This document shows positions 42,456 to 54,065 of a DNA stretch of 64,000 nt, in pieces (within the stretch, counting starts at the first letter, position 1; the number at the start of each line of letters is the position of its first letter). The position numbers and the translations under genes are program-made. The DNA comes from Notospermus geniculatus (lineage: Eukaryota; Nemertea; Pilidiophora; Heteronemertea; Lineidae). The notes below the pieces were generated by a model. The model had not been told where the DNA came from. It saw only the letters and a program-made list of their open reading frames with translations, and did not search any database. The DNA lies in contig NMRB01000088.1 in NCBI GenBank assembly GCA_002633025.1, positions 167,879-231,878 of the forward strand, read 5' to 3'.

Positions 42456-45448
42456 TCTTCTAACAACACTACATAGAATTGTTTAGCCCAACAGACAGAT
42501 GATGTCGAAGCAAAAGTTAACATACCATTTTTCTACTCTAGACACATTACCAGCAACAACTGTACAAAACGTTTCTACGACTTCCTATGCATTGCCTGTT
42601 GCTGTCTGTTCGGTGTTGACTTAGCTCCCCCTTATGCCAGATTTAGCGCAACCATTAGCTGTACATATTTACCATCCATTCAGTCGAGATGGGGGAAGGA
42701 ATCTTAGCTTTCAGCAATAAGATGACAGTTGCTATTAATTGCACAAATAGTACTGGGTACGAAGTGGAAGAATTCTTGCCGAAAGTGCCTTTTTTAGATA
42801 TCTCACTTAACATCCCGAGGTCTGATGGTAACATTTACATGTATATCTGAAGTATATATGAACATTGGAAGGAGAAATTTTCAAATATCTGTGCACTGGG
42901 CAACCCTACAATATCAGTGATAGAAACCATGTGAAAAGATATTTTAGGTTGGTGATCAAAGTTGACTTCTTAGAGAACACAATTTTCATCAACGTTCTCC
43001 GATCTTCAGTCCATGGATTTGGGGTGTGAAATCCAGGGTATAGCCCCATCAGATGTTGACACGGATACAAGTAATTCTATTTTGAGAACATGGGCATGAA
43101 TTGGGCGTTATAATACGCAGCCTAAACTACATGTGCATGTATTTCCCAATTGATGACAATAATACTTCATCATTTTGAATTTTGTTTGGAATCATTACCA
43201 GACTTTCTATGAATGGTAAAAATCTCACAACTGCACGAATAAAGCATTCGGTGAAATGAAATATAACGCTGAAAATTGCAAGCAGCTTATAGAAATCAAA
43301 GAAACAAATCCTAGTGGTGCCATCTCAATATGAACTGGTGAACTAAGCACCAATGGTGACCAACTGGAACTCAAAGCAACCACATCAATCAAGAAAGACA
43401 GAAATGAGGTTCGGAGCATCAAGGCACCCCATCTACTTGAGCCACTTACTGCACTTATATCAAATTGTCTCTATATATCATGATAACTTCGCAGGGTGAG
43501 ATTTGCTTTTCTCCCCATGACATGTGACAGCTTTGACCATCATGTTTTTACAGAAAGGTGACATTTCACAATATGCCAGTGCTCCCTTGAAGCCAATTGA
43601 GGACAGGCAAGTAACTTTGTACCCCCTGAATGCCTTAAAGGTAATGTATCATGACTTCTTTGTTTACATTCAATGTTTGTAAACATGGATGTTTACATTA
43701 CGTGTATGTTATTTTGGACTTTTGGAACAAGCCAACTCACAAAATTGAACACTTTCGGTGTCAAAAGAATTTCTAGGGGGCATGCCACCAACAAATGACT
43801 CATAAGGCAAAGAAAGACTGGACACAAACAAACAAAATTTTAATAAACAATGATTTTCGTGGCCCGCGAAAACACCCGTGATACCACTTCTTGCAGAAAA
43901 CGTAACAACAGAACCAGACAAGACAAAGCTTTTTTGACAAACCCAGTGGTTTGGTCGACGAGCAGTTCTTGCAGGTTGTGGCTCTTGTAAGCGTCTGACG
44001 AAAAATAGTTTTGCAGGCCAATATTATCCAAAAGGGGAGAATTTATCTCTAATTCTGCGTATCTTCCTTTTTCTACAGTTTGCACTACCATTCTAAGCGT
44101 GCATGATTGTTCTACTTGTGTCGCAGATATGCACTCTTGGCATGCTGCATTAATGCATCAATCATGCATTATTCATGCTGCATTTTTGTGGGGCAAATCA
44201 AATGCTAATTCGGAATGGAATTTTGTGACACCATCCAATACAAATAGCAAGCCGTGAGCTGCATGCAAAATCGACAGCCAACAGAAAATTTTTGTAAACT
44301 CAAACCAGGCTGATGATTAGAACCTGTCAATGAAAATATGCACTACACATATCACCGACCTGATCTTGTCCCGAGGACTTTGAAGGTTTTTTTACTTACC
44401 TAAAAAGAGAAGAAAAAAATGATAAGAATATAATATGATCAGAAAAGTACTGATTTCATCCAGATGCCGCTAGCCCTGTGGAAGACGGAAGGTATTGGAT
44501 GAAAAAGCAACATTTTCTTGTTTTTTTTTACACAGGACGCAACACAAGGTTGAATAGGTCAACAGCACCAAGGGTAGAACCTGAAAAATTGAACAACAAT
44601 GGCAAACTGACTGTCCAACAACACACATGATGTCTGCATGTTTAGTGTGGAAAAGTGGAGCTTCTTAAGGCAAAACACTATTTTTTCAATTTTTTTAGGA
44701 TGCATATACCAGAAAGTGTCGATAGATGGTTATCTTAATATTTCCTTGTTAACATGCAAAAAAAACTATACTGGATATAAATCATAGGAACTCGACGCCT
44801 TGGTGATTAAAAATCCAGCAACAACAAAAAGGAACTGAAGCGTGGACGTGCATAAATCATCACGGCATAGAAAAGTACAAATTAATATTGAGATTCAATA
44901 TAAAGTTGAATTTGAACATAAATTCAGCTTGAATGGGAAACAAATTTCCTGCTGTATGTTGACTGTCAACAACAGAATAGTGTATGCGATTTAAAGGCCT
45001 GTAGTCTGTTCATGGAATAATGAAGCGGCTGCAGCAAAAGCATCACTGGTTGTGAGTTTATTCGCATACATGTATTAAAATCATTGCTGTCCACCAATAT
45101 CTGTGCAAGGGAGTGTGCAATAAACATATACATAATAACCCAGAGAGACATTGATTGCAGTTTTTTTATAGCAAAAGCCTTTAACCTTTTCCGTTCTTGT
45201 AGCAGACAACTGCTTTTGCTTCAGCATCCTGAGGTAATAAGGATGTGACTGGAGTGGGTCATAAAATGAATGTTGGTCATCGATGACGTTACACCAATAT
45301 GTATGGTAGGCCTTTAAGGAATTTTGAAAACGTCATGCACGGTGTGTCATCTATGTTCCCCTCATTTTGTTGCAGGGGTGCAATATGAACTTAAAGAACC
45401 TTAAAGTACTGCTGAAATACAATATGACATTTACTGAAATCAACTTTA
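42456..45448. other. Longest stretch without assigned features
   Basis: Only short AT-rich inverted words (GTTTACATTCAATGTTTGTA near 43662) were noted. A CGTGGCCCGCGAAAA word at ~43858 recalls the stem of the TTAA MITE, but the rest of that element is missing. No gene recognised. Confidence 0.35.
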
Positions 45449-45597
45449 GGGGCCGTATGCACCAAACGAAGATTGTCTTGAACTCAAGTTGAGCCACAAC
45501 TTTTCCATTGTTCAGGTTTGCCAGGGCATGATGTGACAATGGAAAAGTTGTGGCTTAACCTCAGTTCAAGATAATCGCCGTTTGGTGCATACCGACC
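45449..45597. mobile_element. GGGGCCGTATGCACC palindromic MITE
   Basis: GGGGCCGTATGCACCAAACG at left pairs with CGTTTGGTGCATACCGACC at right. CTTGAACTCAAGTTGAGCC and CACAACTTTTCCATTGT have inverse partners. 149 bp. Terminus shared with 11429-11542. Confidence 0.85.
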
Positions 45598-46300
45598 TAT
45601 AAGTATCAGCTTAAATATGTTTAAATGACTACTTCAGTCACCTTTTACGCATGCATCTTTCAGTTACCTTTCAGTTGCCTTTCAGTCACTTATCAGTATG
45701 ACTGAAAGATCTCTTACCCCTTTCAGCACATTTCATCAAAACTGAAAGGTGCTGGAATTTGCCATTTCGTCTAATGTCAAGTGCCGTTAAAATGGTGTTG
45801 GCACGAGTTAATTGCCAGACAAAGTACATGTACCTTACTATCTGATCTTTTGACTTCTGTGATGAGGGCATCTTCAAAAAGACGATCAAAACGACCATTT
45901 GGTGCAGGATTATGAAAAAGTTTCTACGGCAATCCTAAGGGTTAAAACAGGAAAGATTGGTGTTTGGCGATGGCGACCGCGATGTTTATTATTGGGGTTA
46001 AGGAGGAACACCACTCTAGATCAACAAGCCCAGAGGGATCAATCGGTATCCATGACAAGTGCTGGGTTCGGAGCAGCTGTAACCAGCCGCGCAGCTAATA
46101 AGCAAAGACGTAGATAACGCGGATCGAGCCCCGGAAAAAATAATCCGAGAGGAAGGAATAGAATGGAGCTGAGAAATATTGAGTCGGGAAGATCAAAGCC
46201 AAGGGAAGTCGGCATGTGGTTGGGTGACAGTGTTTTGTTTAGTGTTAGTCAGTTTTGATGTGAACGGATTCTTTTACGAGAATGCTGTGTTTATAACAAA
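45598..46300. other. Unassigned sequence
   Basis: Short CTTTCAGT repeats at 45655-45750. Otherwise nothing recognised. Confidence 0.4.
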
Positions 46301-46494
46301 GGGAGTAAGAAATAAATTGGAAAGTAAGAAGACAATGGGAAATTTTGGAATTTTGCGCGAATTTTTCAATTTCTCAAACTGGGAGAAATTTTTTTCACAT
46401 TTGGAGAAGTTTTCTTAAAATGACATGACATTTAAATTCGCGCAAAATGCCAAAATTTCCCACTTCTTATTTTCTACTTTTATTTCTTACTCCC
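46301..46494. mobile_element. 194-bp palindromic MITE (GGGAGTAAGAAAT ends)
   Basis: GGGAGTAAGAAATAAATTGG at left pairs with TTTTATTTCTTACTCCC at right. GGGAAATTTTGG and TTTTGCGCGAATTT have inverse partners. Its right end directly abuts the TTAA of the next element. Confidence 0.85.
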
Positions 46495-46790
46495 TTAAAG
46501 CGAACTGGTCGCGCCAGTCAAGGTGTCTGAATAGAGATCAAACGCCGCCATCTTGAATCTATTACTTTACTCACATCGGAAATTTTCTGCCTACTAAGTG
46601 CAAATTTGCACAACTGCTGTAGCTTTGCCGCCTTCGAATAGCATAGAACACGGTCAACTGCAAATCTAGGCTTACCTATAGGGATGTAATCCGCTAAAAT
46701 ACGACATTTGTGATTTTGAAATTGTGAACTTCGTGGGCCACGAAATTATTCTTTTCGTCATTTTTGGCTGAGGTTGCAGAGATTTTCCTG
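46495..46790 (+). mobile_element. Family C TTAA MITE, copy 2, right end missing
   Basis: TTAA at 46495-46498, then AGCGAACTGGTCGCGCCAGT, CGCCGCCATCTTGAATCTAT, and the stem TTCGTGGGCCACGAA at ~46732. The expected right terminus and TTAA are absent; the sequence diverges after TTTTTGGCTGAGG. Confidence 0.8.
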
Positions 46791-47511
46791 TGATCTGGAC
46801 TACACCATACAAACCAGACAGTTGAGTGCCTCTTGTATCAAAGTAAGTTGAGGAGGGGAGACCAGGCACTGATTTCCATGACAGAAAAAGACCAAGAGTG
46901 GTTGATCCTTCTGGGCCAATATCTCAGATAGACAATGCAATGAGGAACGACCCTTGCCAGCTCAATCTTAGATGAAAACCACAAGTTGCAGTTGATGGAC
47001 GTCACCACGGGTACTTCACGAACTAAGCCAACAATGACACAGACAGAGTCTCGACATCTAACTTCCATCAATTTTTCATTCGGATGAGCGCTGTTGATCC
47101 CGCAGACGTGAAACAGCACTTTCACAAATGGGCTAGTGAATTCTATATGGCTTCGTTAGCAGAAAAGCCATTCCCAATTGTCCAATCAATAATTAACTCC
47201 GTCTTTCTCGATGGCCAGCTCCTACGTAATTAGATCAGAAATTTTAGATATGCCATTTGATGACTCTTTAGAAGTTGATTTGCCCCATTATTATATGTCC
47301 CTAGTCAGTAAGTCATGAATCTGTGTCAGTGGGAAACGGGCATCAGTCTAGTGTCATCACCTAAAAAAGAGCTTGTCGCTCTCTGAATGTAGAATCAGAG
47401 CTTTATTAATTTGCCCTTCCAACAAAATGCTATTCTCTTTTTTACAGCAGTCCGAATGAGCCACTGCCAGGTTAAAGGAACTCACATGGACCATCTAGGC
47501 GTAAACTGAAA
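46791..47511. other. Unassigned sequence
   Basis: Nothing recognised. Confidence 0.4.
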
Positions 47512-47763
47512 AACTCTGCCTCATCAAAATGACGAACCCTACATGTAGGTTCGTTTTCCATTATCACCAAACTGAGTATCTAAATTCGTCAAAATGACAA
47601 GTCCAGGTTCGTCATTTTGACGAACCCTTGACGAACATAAACAAGGGTTCATCAGAATGACAAACGTGGACTTGTCATTTTGACGAATATATTTACTCAG
47701 ATTGGTGATAATGAAAACGAACCTAAGTTCGTCATTTTGATGAAGAAAAGTTTTTCAGTGTAG
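47512..47763. mobile_element. Near-perfect 250-bp palindromic MITE (ACTGAAAAAC ends)
   Basis: Left arm words ACTGAAAAACTC, TCATCAAAATGACGAACC, CATTATCACCAA, TTCGTCAAAATGACAAGTCC all have inverse partners in the right arm, ending GTTTTTCAGT. TA lies at each outer end. The repeated TCAAAATGACGAAC within each arm shows that the arm itself is built from a small tandem repeat. Confidence 0.9.
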
Positions 47764-48215
47764 GGTTGGTCCATTGACCATCCATGCAGTCTAATTCCTT
47801 GAAGGTTGGGCTTCCCGGACTTGGCAGACTTGATTGTGTGAACATTACAACAGGACCATTGGCATTGGATGGTCAACTGGCCAATGTTAACGGACCTTTT
47901 AATGTGGAAAAAAGAGTACATGTATACACACATTTCCAGACAAAATGCACACCAAATACAGCACATGATGTGAACTGCCAATGAGGTTCGACAATCACTT
48001 TGGCGGATCGCCCCTTTAAGGGTTAAATCTGACACACGTAATCCCAGATTAGAATTCTTGTTGTTAATGGATACAAATGCTTTAATAATGGAACTCCTCC
48101 GACCTTATCCCAGGCAAGCCATTAGCCACAAAGCTAAACAGACTTAAACGCTTTCCAGGAACTCTATGCTTGGAAGCCATCTTCCATTACCAGAAGAAGA
48201 ATCAGATACGTTCAA
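47764..48215. other. Unassigned sequence
   Basis: Nothing recognised. Confidence 0.4.
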
Positions 48216-48408
48216 TAGTCTCATCGTTACGATGATACATGTACGTTCAATAGTCTCATCGTAACGGCAACAGACCATCTCCCTTTGGATATTGGTAACC
48301 TTTCTTTGGGAATGTACCCATGGCGTTTGACTTTATTCTGAAACTAGAGAACGCACCAATCCTAATAGGAAGTGGACACGGAGAGTTACTACTGGTGGTG
48401 TCCCAACA

Positions 48409-48890
48409 ATGAACTACTGGCAGTTGATACCCAGCGTCCCACTGGAAAACTATGGCAGTCACGTTCACAACAAGCGTCCCAATAGAAAATCATGGCAGTT
48501 CACCATGTATCCCATGGAAAACCATGGCAGCACGTTCACAGCATGTCATGATGTGTCCCAATGGAAAATCATGGCAGTCACATTCACAACATGTGTCCCA
48601 ATGGAAAATCATGGCAGTTCACCATGTGTCCCAAAACCATGGAATCAGTTCACAACATGTGTCCCAATGGAACATCATGGCAGTCACATTCACAACATGT
48701 GTCCCAATGGAAAATCATGGCAGTCACGTTCTCAACATGTGTCCCAAAGGAAAATCATGGCAGTTCACCTATGGTGTCGCAACAGAGAACCAACGTGGCA
48801 ACTCCTACTAATGGTATCCCAATGGAAAACCATGGCAGCTATCACGACTGATGTCAGAATGGACAACAGTTGGCAGTTCATACCGGTCAC
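48409..48890 (+). repeat. 41-bp minisatellite, first array
   Basis: TGTCCCAATGGAAAATCATG, GCAGTCAC(A/G)TTCACAACA recurs ~11 times at ~41 bp. The unit has no in-frame stop in some phases, so frames of 96-163 codons appear (ENHGSHIHNMCPNGKSWQ); I treat them as repeat artefacts. Confidence 0.9.
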
Positions 48891-49335
48891 GTCTTTGTGA
48901 TAAACGCCATTTCCACCATGCCCACTGAGTGGCCACTGAGGTAGCTGAAAGTCAACAAAATCACGATCTCATACGCTAATTGAAAAAGGCTGATTAATCC
49001 GCTTTGTTTGTTAGGCACACACGAGACATGACTAAGTCAACAGTTCTATAATTTCCGGTGTTCAAATAAAAGAATTTGAGACACGGACCTTGAAGATAAA
49101 TTAAAATTGATGATGTCTAAAAATAGCTGAGGGCACGAAAGACTAAGGAGAGATTTTCATGTTAGACACGTTCTTCGTTGAATTATTAAGATTATGAATT
49201 TTAATCAGCATGGAATGGAACATTCCACAGAGTATTGCATTTCTCAAAGAAACACAGTAAATTCGAGGATTTTTTTCGTGTCACAGTTGCTTTTTGTGTG
49301 CTGTTTACGGTGGAAAAGTGGCAGACAGCACTTCC
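48891..49335. other. Unique block of the duplicated segment
   Basis: Low-copy sequence between the two minisatellites, present again at 53621-54065. No coding signal. Confidence 0.5.
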
Positions 49336-50580
49336 AAATCGGTATGATCCATAAGGAAAGAGATGACCCATAAGGCAAGAAATATGACCCCTGAGGCGTC
49401 CCGTGAGGCAAGAGGTATGATAATGGAGGGATGACCGATGAGGCAAAAGATACATTATGACCCATGACGAATGAGATACATGTACACTGTATGGCATGAA
49501 ATATGACTCGCGAGGCAAGAGATGTGACCCGTGAGGCAGGAGATATGACACACAAGGAAAGAAATCCCGTGGGACAAGAGCTATGACCCATGAGGTAAGA
49601 GATATGACTCGTGAGGCAAGAGATGAGACCGTTGGAGCAAGATATGTGACCCATGAGGCAAGAGGTACGACCCTTGAGGAAAGAGATATGACTCGTGAGG
49701 CAAGATATACGACCCATGAGGCAAAAGATATGACCCGTGAGGCAGGAGATATGACATATAAGGCAAGAGAAACCCATGAGGCAAGAGATACGACTCGTGA
49801 GGAAAGGGGTACGATCCATGTAACAAGAGATATGACCCGTGAGGCAAGAGATATGACCCCATGAAGCAAGAAAGACGACTCGTGAGGCACGAAATATGAC
49901 TCGTGAGGCAAGAGATATGCCCCATGAGACAAGAGATATGACTCGTGAGGCAAGAGATATGAGCCTTGGAGCTAGAGATATGACCCTTGAGAAAGTGATG
50001 ACCTGTGATGAAAGATTTATGACTCATGAGGCGAGAGATATGACATATGAAGAGTTATGACCAATGAGGTCTATATGACTCATGAGGCAAGGGGTACGAT
50101 CCATGTAACAGGAGATATGACCCGTAAGACAAGAGATATGACCCCATGAGGCAAGAAAGACGACTCGTGAGGCAAGAAATATGACTCCTGAGGCAAGAGA
50201 TATGACCCATGAGGCAAGAGATACGTATCACGAGGCAAGAGATATGACCTTTGGAGCAAGAAATATGACCCAATGAGAATGAGATGACCTGTGATGCAAG
50301 ACATATATGACTCATGAGGCAAGAGTTATGACATATGAAGAGATATGACCAAAGAGTAAGAGATATGACTCGTGAGCAAGAGATATTAATATCTGTGAGA
50401 CAAGCAATATGGCATGAGGTATGGCCCTTAATGCAAGATAGACTACGTGACCCGGCAAGGGATAATTCTTGAGGCAAGATATGTGACCCGTCAGGGAAGA
50501 ACTGTGATCCGAGAAGCAAGAGATATGACACGTGGGGCAAAGATATGATCTGTAAGAAGATGACGCATGAGGCCACAGGA
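49336..50580 (+). repeat. 21-bp minisatellite, first array (~55-60 units)
   Basis: Consensus GATATGACCCGTGAGGCAAGA. 21 bp is exactly seven codons, so frames stay open on both strands: minus frames of 250 and 191 codons built of SYLLPHG, VISLASR or HISCLTS heptads, and a plus frame of DMTREAR heptads. No signal or flanking domain suggests a real protein. Confidence 0.9.
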
Positions 50581-51072
50581 GATATGATCCATGATCCATA
50601 TAGATCCGATCACTTCGAAACTGAATCAACAAGTAGGAATAGAATATTCTCCTCACGTTGCAAACGGTGTAAAATTCTGTCCCCGTTGGGGTCACATTAT
50701 ACCGACATGGTTCTTAATTGATCATTCTCAGGTTACCACCAACTGGATTGTTGAATCGGTTCCTGTGAATATTTGATGATTTGGTTAGAAACGGAGATAT
50801 CGCGTTCTTGAAGCGATAATTTCCGTTCGGGATAGGCAGATCGTTTCATTGGCAAACATTCAGGATCGATCATTCGACGATTTGATAAACACAGCTGGAG
50901 GGAATTTATTACAAGCTGGATAATGTAGTGTTGTTTAATAGCTGGATTTTTAGGTTGTTCATTTCAGTCATATTTTTTGTCAAGATGAAATGCAGTGAAA
51001 ACGTGTACGTTTTTTGTTACTTCCACTTCAATGGAAAATGTGCTGACAAGGACAGCTGCGCTGTTACACCGA
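50581..51072. other. Unique block of the duplicated segment
   Basis: Low-copy, present again at 55265-55751. Nothing recognised. Confidence 0.5.
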
Positions 51073-51377
51073 TTAAAGTGAACTGGTCGCGTCTGTTAAG
51101 TTGCCTGAATAGAGAATGGAACGCCGCCATCTTGAATCTATTACAGTTCTCACTTTGAGAATTAATTTCCTACTAATTATTAATGCGTATTACATAACTG
51201 CTGTGGCTTTTCTGCCTTCGAATACCACGCATCAGAACACGGTCCATTACAAATATATGCTTACGTACGAATTTAATCTGCTAAATGCGAAAATTTGTAA
51301 TTTTGAAATTGTGAATTTTGTGGGCCACAAAATTATTCTTAGTGTCATTTTTGACTGCCGCGACTTATTCCCTTTAA
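51073..51377 (+). mobile_element. Family C TTAA MITE, copy 3
   Basis: TTAA 51073-51076 and 51374-51377 bound 297 bp starting AGTGAACTGGTCGCGTCTGT. The stem reads TTTGTGGGCCACAAA here, with both arms changed relative to copies 1 and 2. Confidence 0.85.
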
Positions 51378-51836
51378 GCATCCCAAATTGTTTTCTAAAG
51401 ACTGCAAGTGCACTTACCACAAAACAAAACAGTAGAGACTGCACGGAAAATTTCTTTCCCATATTAAAATTTCTCTCAAGCTGCAACCATGCAAATTGCA
51501 ATACATTATGTGCCTCTTGACACACAAAACAAAGAAGCCATTAAAAAGATCCCACTTTGCCTTAACACCATAACCTGATGCAGTGTGAAATATTCAAAGC
51601 ATTTTCTCAGGTCCTTGAACAGCCCGCAGCGAAATTCTATAGAAAATGCATGCCCTGCCATTTCAACTCAACTGATGTTGAAAGTCAATGGCATGGCATA
51701 TTGCTTTTCACCTCTGCAGCAATGTAGTTATATATAACAAGGTAAATCCGCAGGCCAAAAATCTCAGCAATTGTTACAGCAAGAATAGATCTGGATATGA
51801 ACAATGATTTGAGCCACACGTTTGTGTCGCACATAA
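51378..51836. other. Unique block of the duplicated segment
   Basis: No repeat or gene signal; repeated in the second copy. Confidence 0.5.
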
Positions 51837-52117
51837 TAGGGAGTTTAAGGAATCAAACGATAAACGTTAACTTTTATACCACAACGTTATTTTTCATACT
51901 GCGAATTCAACAGATTATACATGTATTGCATTTTCGGTACAAAAAATCGAGAGGTTAAGAAACCGCTCCGTTAACGCTAACACTATTTCTGACGTACACC
52001 TGCAATGTAAAAAAATAACGTTGGCGTTAGTGTTACCGTTAACGGAGCGATTTCGTAACCTCTCGATTAACTTTGTCGTAAAGTTAACGTTTATCGTTTG
52101 ATTTCTTAAACTCCCTA
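51837..52117. mobile_element. TAGGGAGTTTAAG palindromic MITE, interrupted
   Basis: TAGGGAGTTTAAGGAATCAA, ACGATAAACGTTAACTTT pairs with AAGTTAACGTTTATCGTTTG, ATTTCTTAAACTCCCTA. Its centre is split by the 51948-52065 insertion. The second duplicate holds the uninterrupted 155-bp form. Confidence 0.9.
51948..52065. mobile_element. Nested palindromic MITE, present only in duplicate 1
   Basis: CGAGAGGTTAAGAAACCGCT, CCGTTAACGCTAACACTA at left pairs with TAGTGTTACCGTTAACGGAG, CGATTTCGTAACCTCTCG at right. 118 bp. Left junction AAAAAAT, right junction ATTAACTTTG. The matching empty site at ~56621 reads CAAAAAATAACTTTG, which leaves room for a 2-bp duplication plus one indel. Confidence 0.9.
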
Positions 52118-52370
52118 ATTTCAAAGGTCTTCTTTTTATTCTATCAGGCAACTCTTACATTTACCCAAAGGACAGATTTATGAAGGTTTAGCCTTTGTTT
52201 TAGCTTAATATGAGTGTACCGATCAGAAACTAGTTTTGTCGTTTTACTTATTGCACTGTTTACATTATTTAGCGCAGGTACAAAGTACATGTAAAAAGAC
52301 TTGATCGTTTTAAAGATATTTGAGATTTCAGAAAACTGGGTTTTGAAAATTTGTTCACTGAGCCCTTAGT

Positions 52371-52648
52371 TTTTTCAACCAACACATAAGTTACCTGAGA
52401 AAAATATTTTAAAGGATTCTCATATTTCAGTGAGGGTATATGGTCAGAAGGAAAGAACTGAAAGGAGAAGTAAAGGGAGAGAAAAGGTTTGAAAAGAAGT
52501 TTTTCAACCAACACGTAAGTTACCTGAGAAAAATATTTTGAAGGATTCTCTTATTTCACTGAAGGTATATGGTCAGAAGGAAAGAACTGAAAGGGAGAAG
52601 GAAAGAACTGAAAGGGAGAAGTAAGAGAGAGGAAAGGTTTGAAAAGAA
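52371..52648 (+). repeat. Tandem pair of ~130-145-bp units
   Basis: TTTTTCAACCAACAC(A/G)TAAG, TTACCTGAGAAAAATATTTT, GGTATATGGTCAGAAGGAAA and GGTTTGAAAAGAAG recur once. The second unit has an extra GGAAAGAACTGAAAGGGAGA. Confidence 0.85.
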
Positions 52649-53138
52649 GACAATTGAAAAGTGGAACTTTAAAAAAACTTCCTCAGGGCCAAATGTCACT
52701 TTTCCATTCACAGTCAAAGTCTGTGACTGTAATTTTAAGGGCTAGCAAAGAGAGGAAGCCTCATCCTATAGCCACCTACCTTTAGCAGCTCCTATGGCCG
52801 CAACAGCCACGTTCCCCATGAGTTTGGATAAGAGATTGTCCATTGCTAGTGAGTAGTCACAACAAGAGTAAACAACAAGTTACGCTCACACGAAGTTCGA
52901 AACCATCCAGCGGAGAAATGACAGCAAGCAGGCAATGTTCATTTATAGTCTCATCGTTACGATGATACATGTACGTTCAATAGTCTCATCGTAACGGCAA
53001 CAGACCATCTCCCTTTGGATATTGGTAACCTTTCTTTGGGAATGTACCCATGGCGTTTGACTTTATTCTGAAACTAGAGAACGCACCAATCCTAATAGGA
53101 AGTGGACACGGAGAGTTACTACTGGTGGTGTCCCAACA

Positions 53139-53620
53139 ATGAACTACTGGCAGTTGATACCCAGCGTCCCACTGGAAAACTATGGCAGTCACGTTCACAA
53201 CAAGCGTCCCAATAGAAAATCATGGCAGTTCACCATGTATCCCATGGAAAACCATGGCAGCACGTTCACAGCATGTCATGATGTGTCCCAATGGAAAATC
53301 ATGGCAGTCACATTCACAACATGTGTCCCAATGGAAAATCATGGCAGTTCACCATGTGTCCCAAAACCATGGAATCAGTTCACAACATGTGTCCCAATGG
53401 AACATCATGGCAGTCACATTCACAACATGTGTCCCAATGGAAAATCATGGCAGTCACGTTCTCAACATGTGTCCCAACGGAAACTCATGGCAGTTCACCT
53501 ATGGTGTCGCAACAAAGAACCTACGTGGCAACTCCTACCAATGGTATCCCAATGGAAAACCATTGCAGCTATCACGACTGATGTCCGAATGGACAACAGT
53601 TGGCAGTTCATACCGGTCAC
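53139..53620 (+). repeat. 41-bp minisatellite, second array
   Basis: Unit-for-unit match to the first array with a handful of substitutions; no unit gain or loss seen. Confidence 0.9.
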
Positions 53621-54065
53621 GTCTTTGTGATAAACGCCATTTCCACCATGCCCACTGAGTGGCCACTGAGGTAGCTGAAAGTCAACAAAATCACGATCTC
53701 ATACGCTAATTGAAAAAGGCTGATTAATCCGCTTTGTTTGTTAGGCACACACGAGACATGACTAAGTCAACAGTTCTATAATTTCCGGTGTTCAAATAAA
53801 AGAATTTGAGACACGGACCTTGAAGATAAATTAAAACTGATGATGTCTAAAAATAGCTGAGGGCACGAAAGACTAAGGAGAGATTTTCATGTTAGACACG
53901 TTCTTCGTTGAATTATTAAGATTATGAATTTTAATCAGCATGGAATGGAACATTCCACAGAGTATTGCATTTCTCAAAGAAACACAGTAAATTCGAGATT
54001 TTTTTTCGTTTCACAGTTGCTTTTTGTGTGCTGTTTACGGTGGAAAAGTGACACACAGCACTTCC

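Larger units (their letters stand above)
48216..52945 (+). repeat. Segmental tandem duplication, copy 1 (4730 bp)
   Basis: From TAGTCTCATCGTTACGATGA to GGCAATGTTCATT, colinear with 52946-57473 at ~95% or better by eye. Contents in order: 41-bp minisatellite, unique block, 21-bp minisatellite, unique block, TTAA MITE, unique block, nested MITEs, ~130-bp tandem pair, tail. Confidence 0.95.

Noticed and set aside
43850-43875. Fifth TTAA MITE copy
   Set aside because: Only the CGTGGCCCGCGAAAA word matches; termini and the rest of the element are missing.
48409-48900. 163-codon plus-strand frame as a repeat protein
   Set aside because: The 41-bp unit shifts frame, three overlapping frames are equally open, and no start, signal or flanking domain supports it.
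49201-49953. 250-codon minus-strand frame as a real gene
   Set aside because: It lies almost wholly in the 21-bp minisatellite. The peptide is a heptad repeat, equally long frames exist in other phases and on the other strand, and the second duplicate changes frame and length.
50683-50705. Fourth hammerhead-like hairpin (TCCCCGTTGGGGTCA)
   Set aside because: The hairpin loop is similar, but there is no CTGANGA before it, no GAAA after it and no family H tail.
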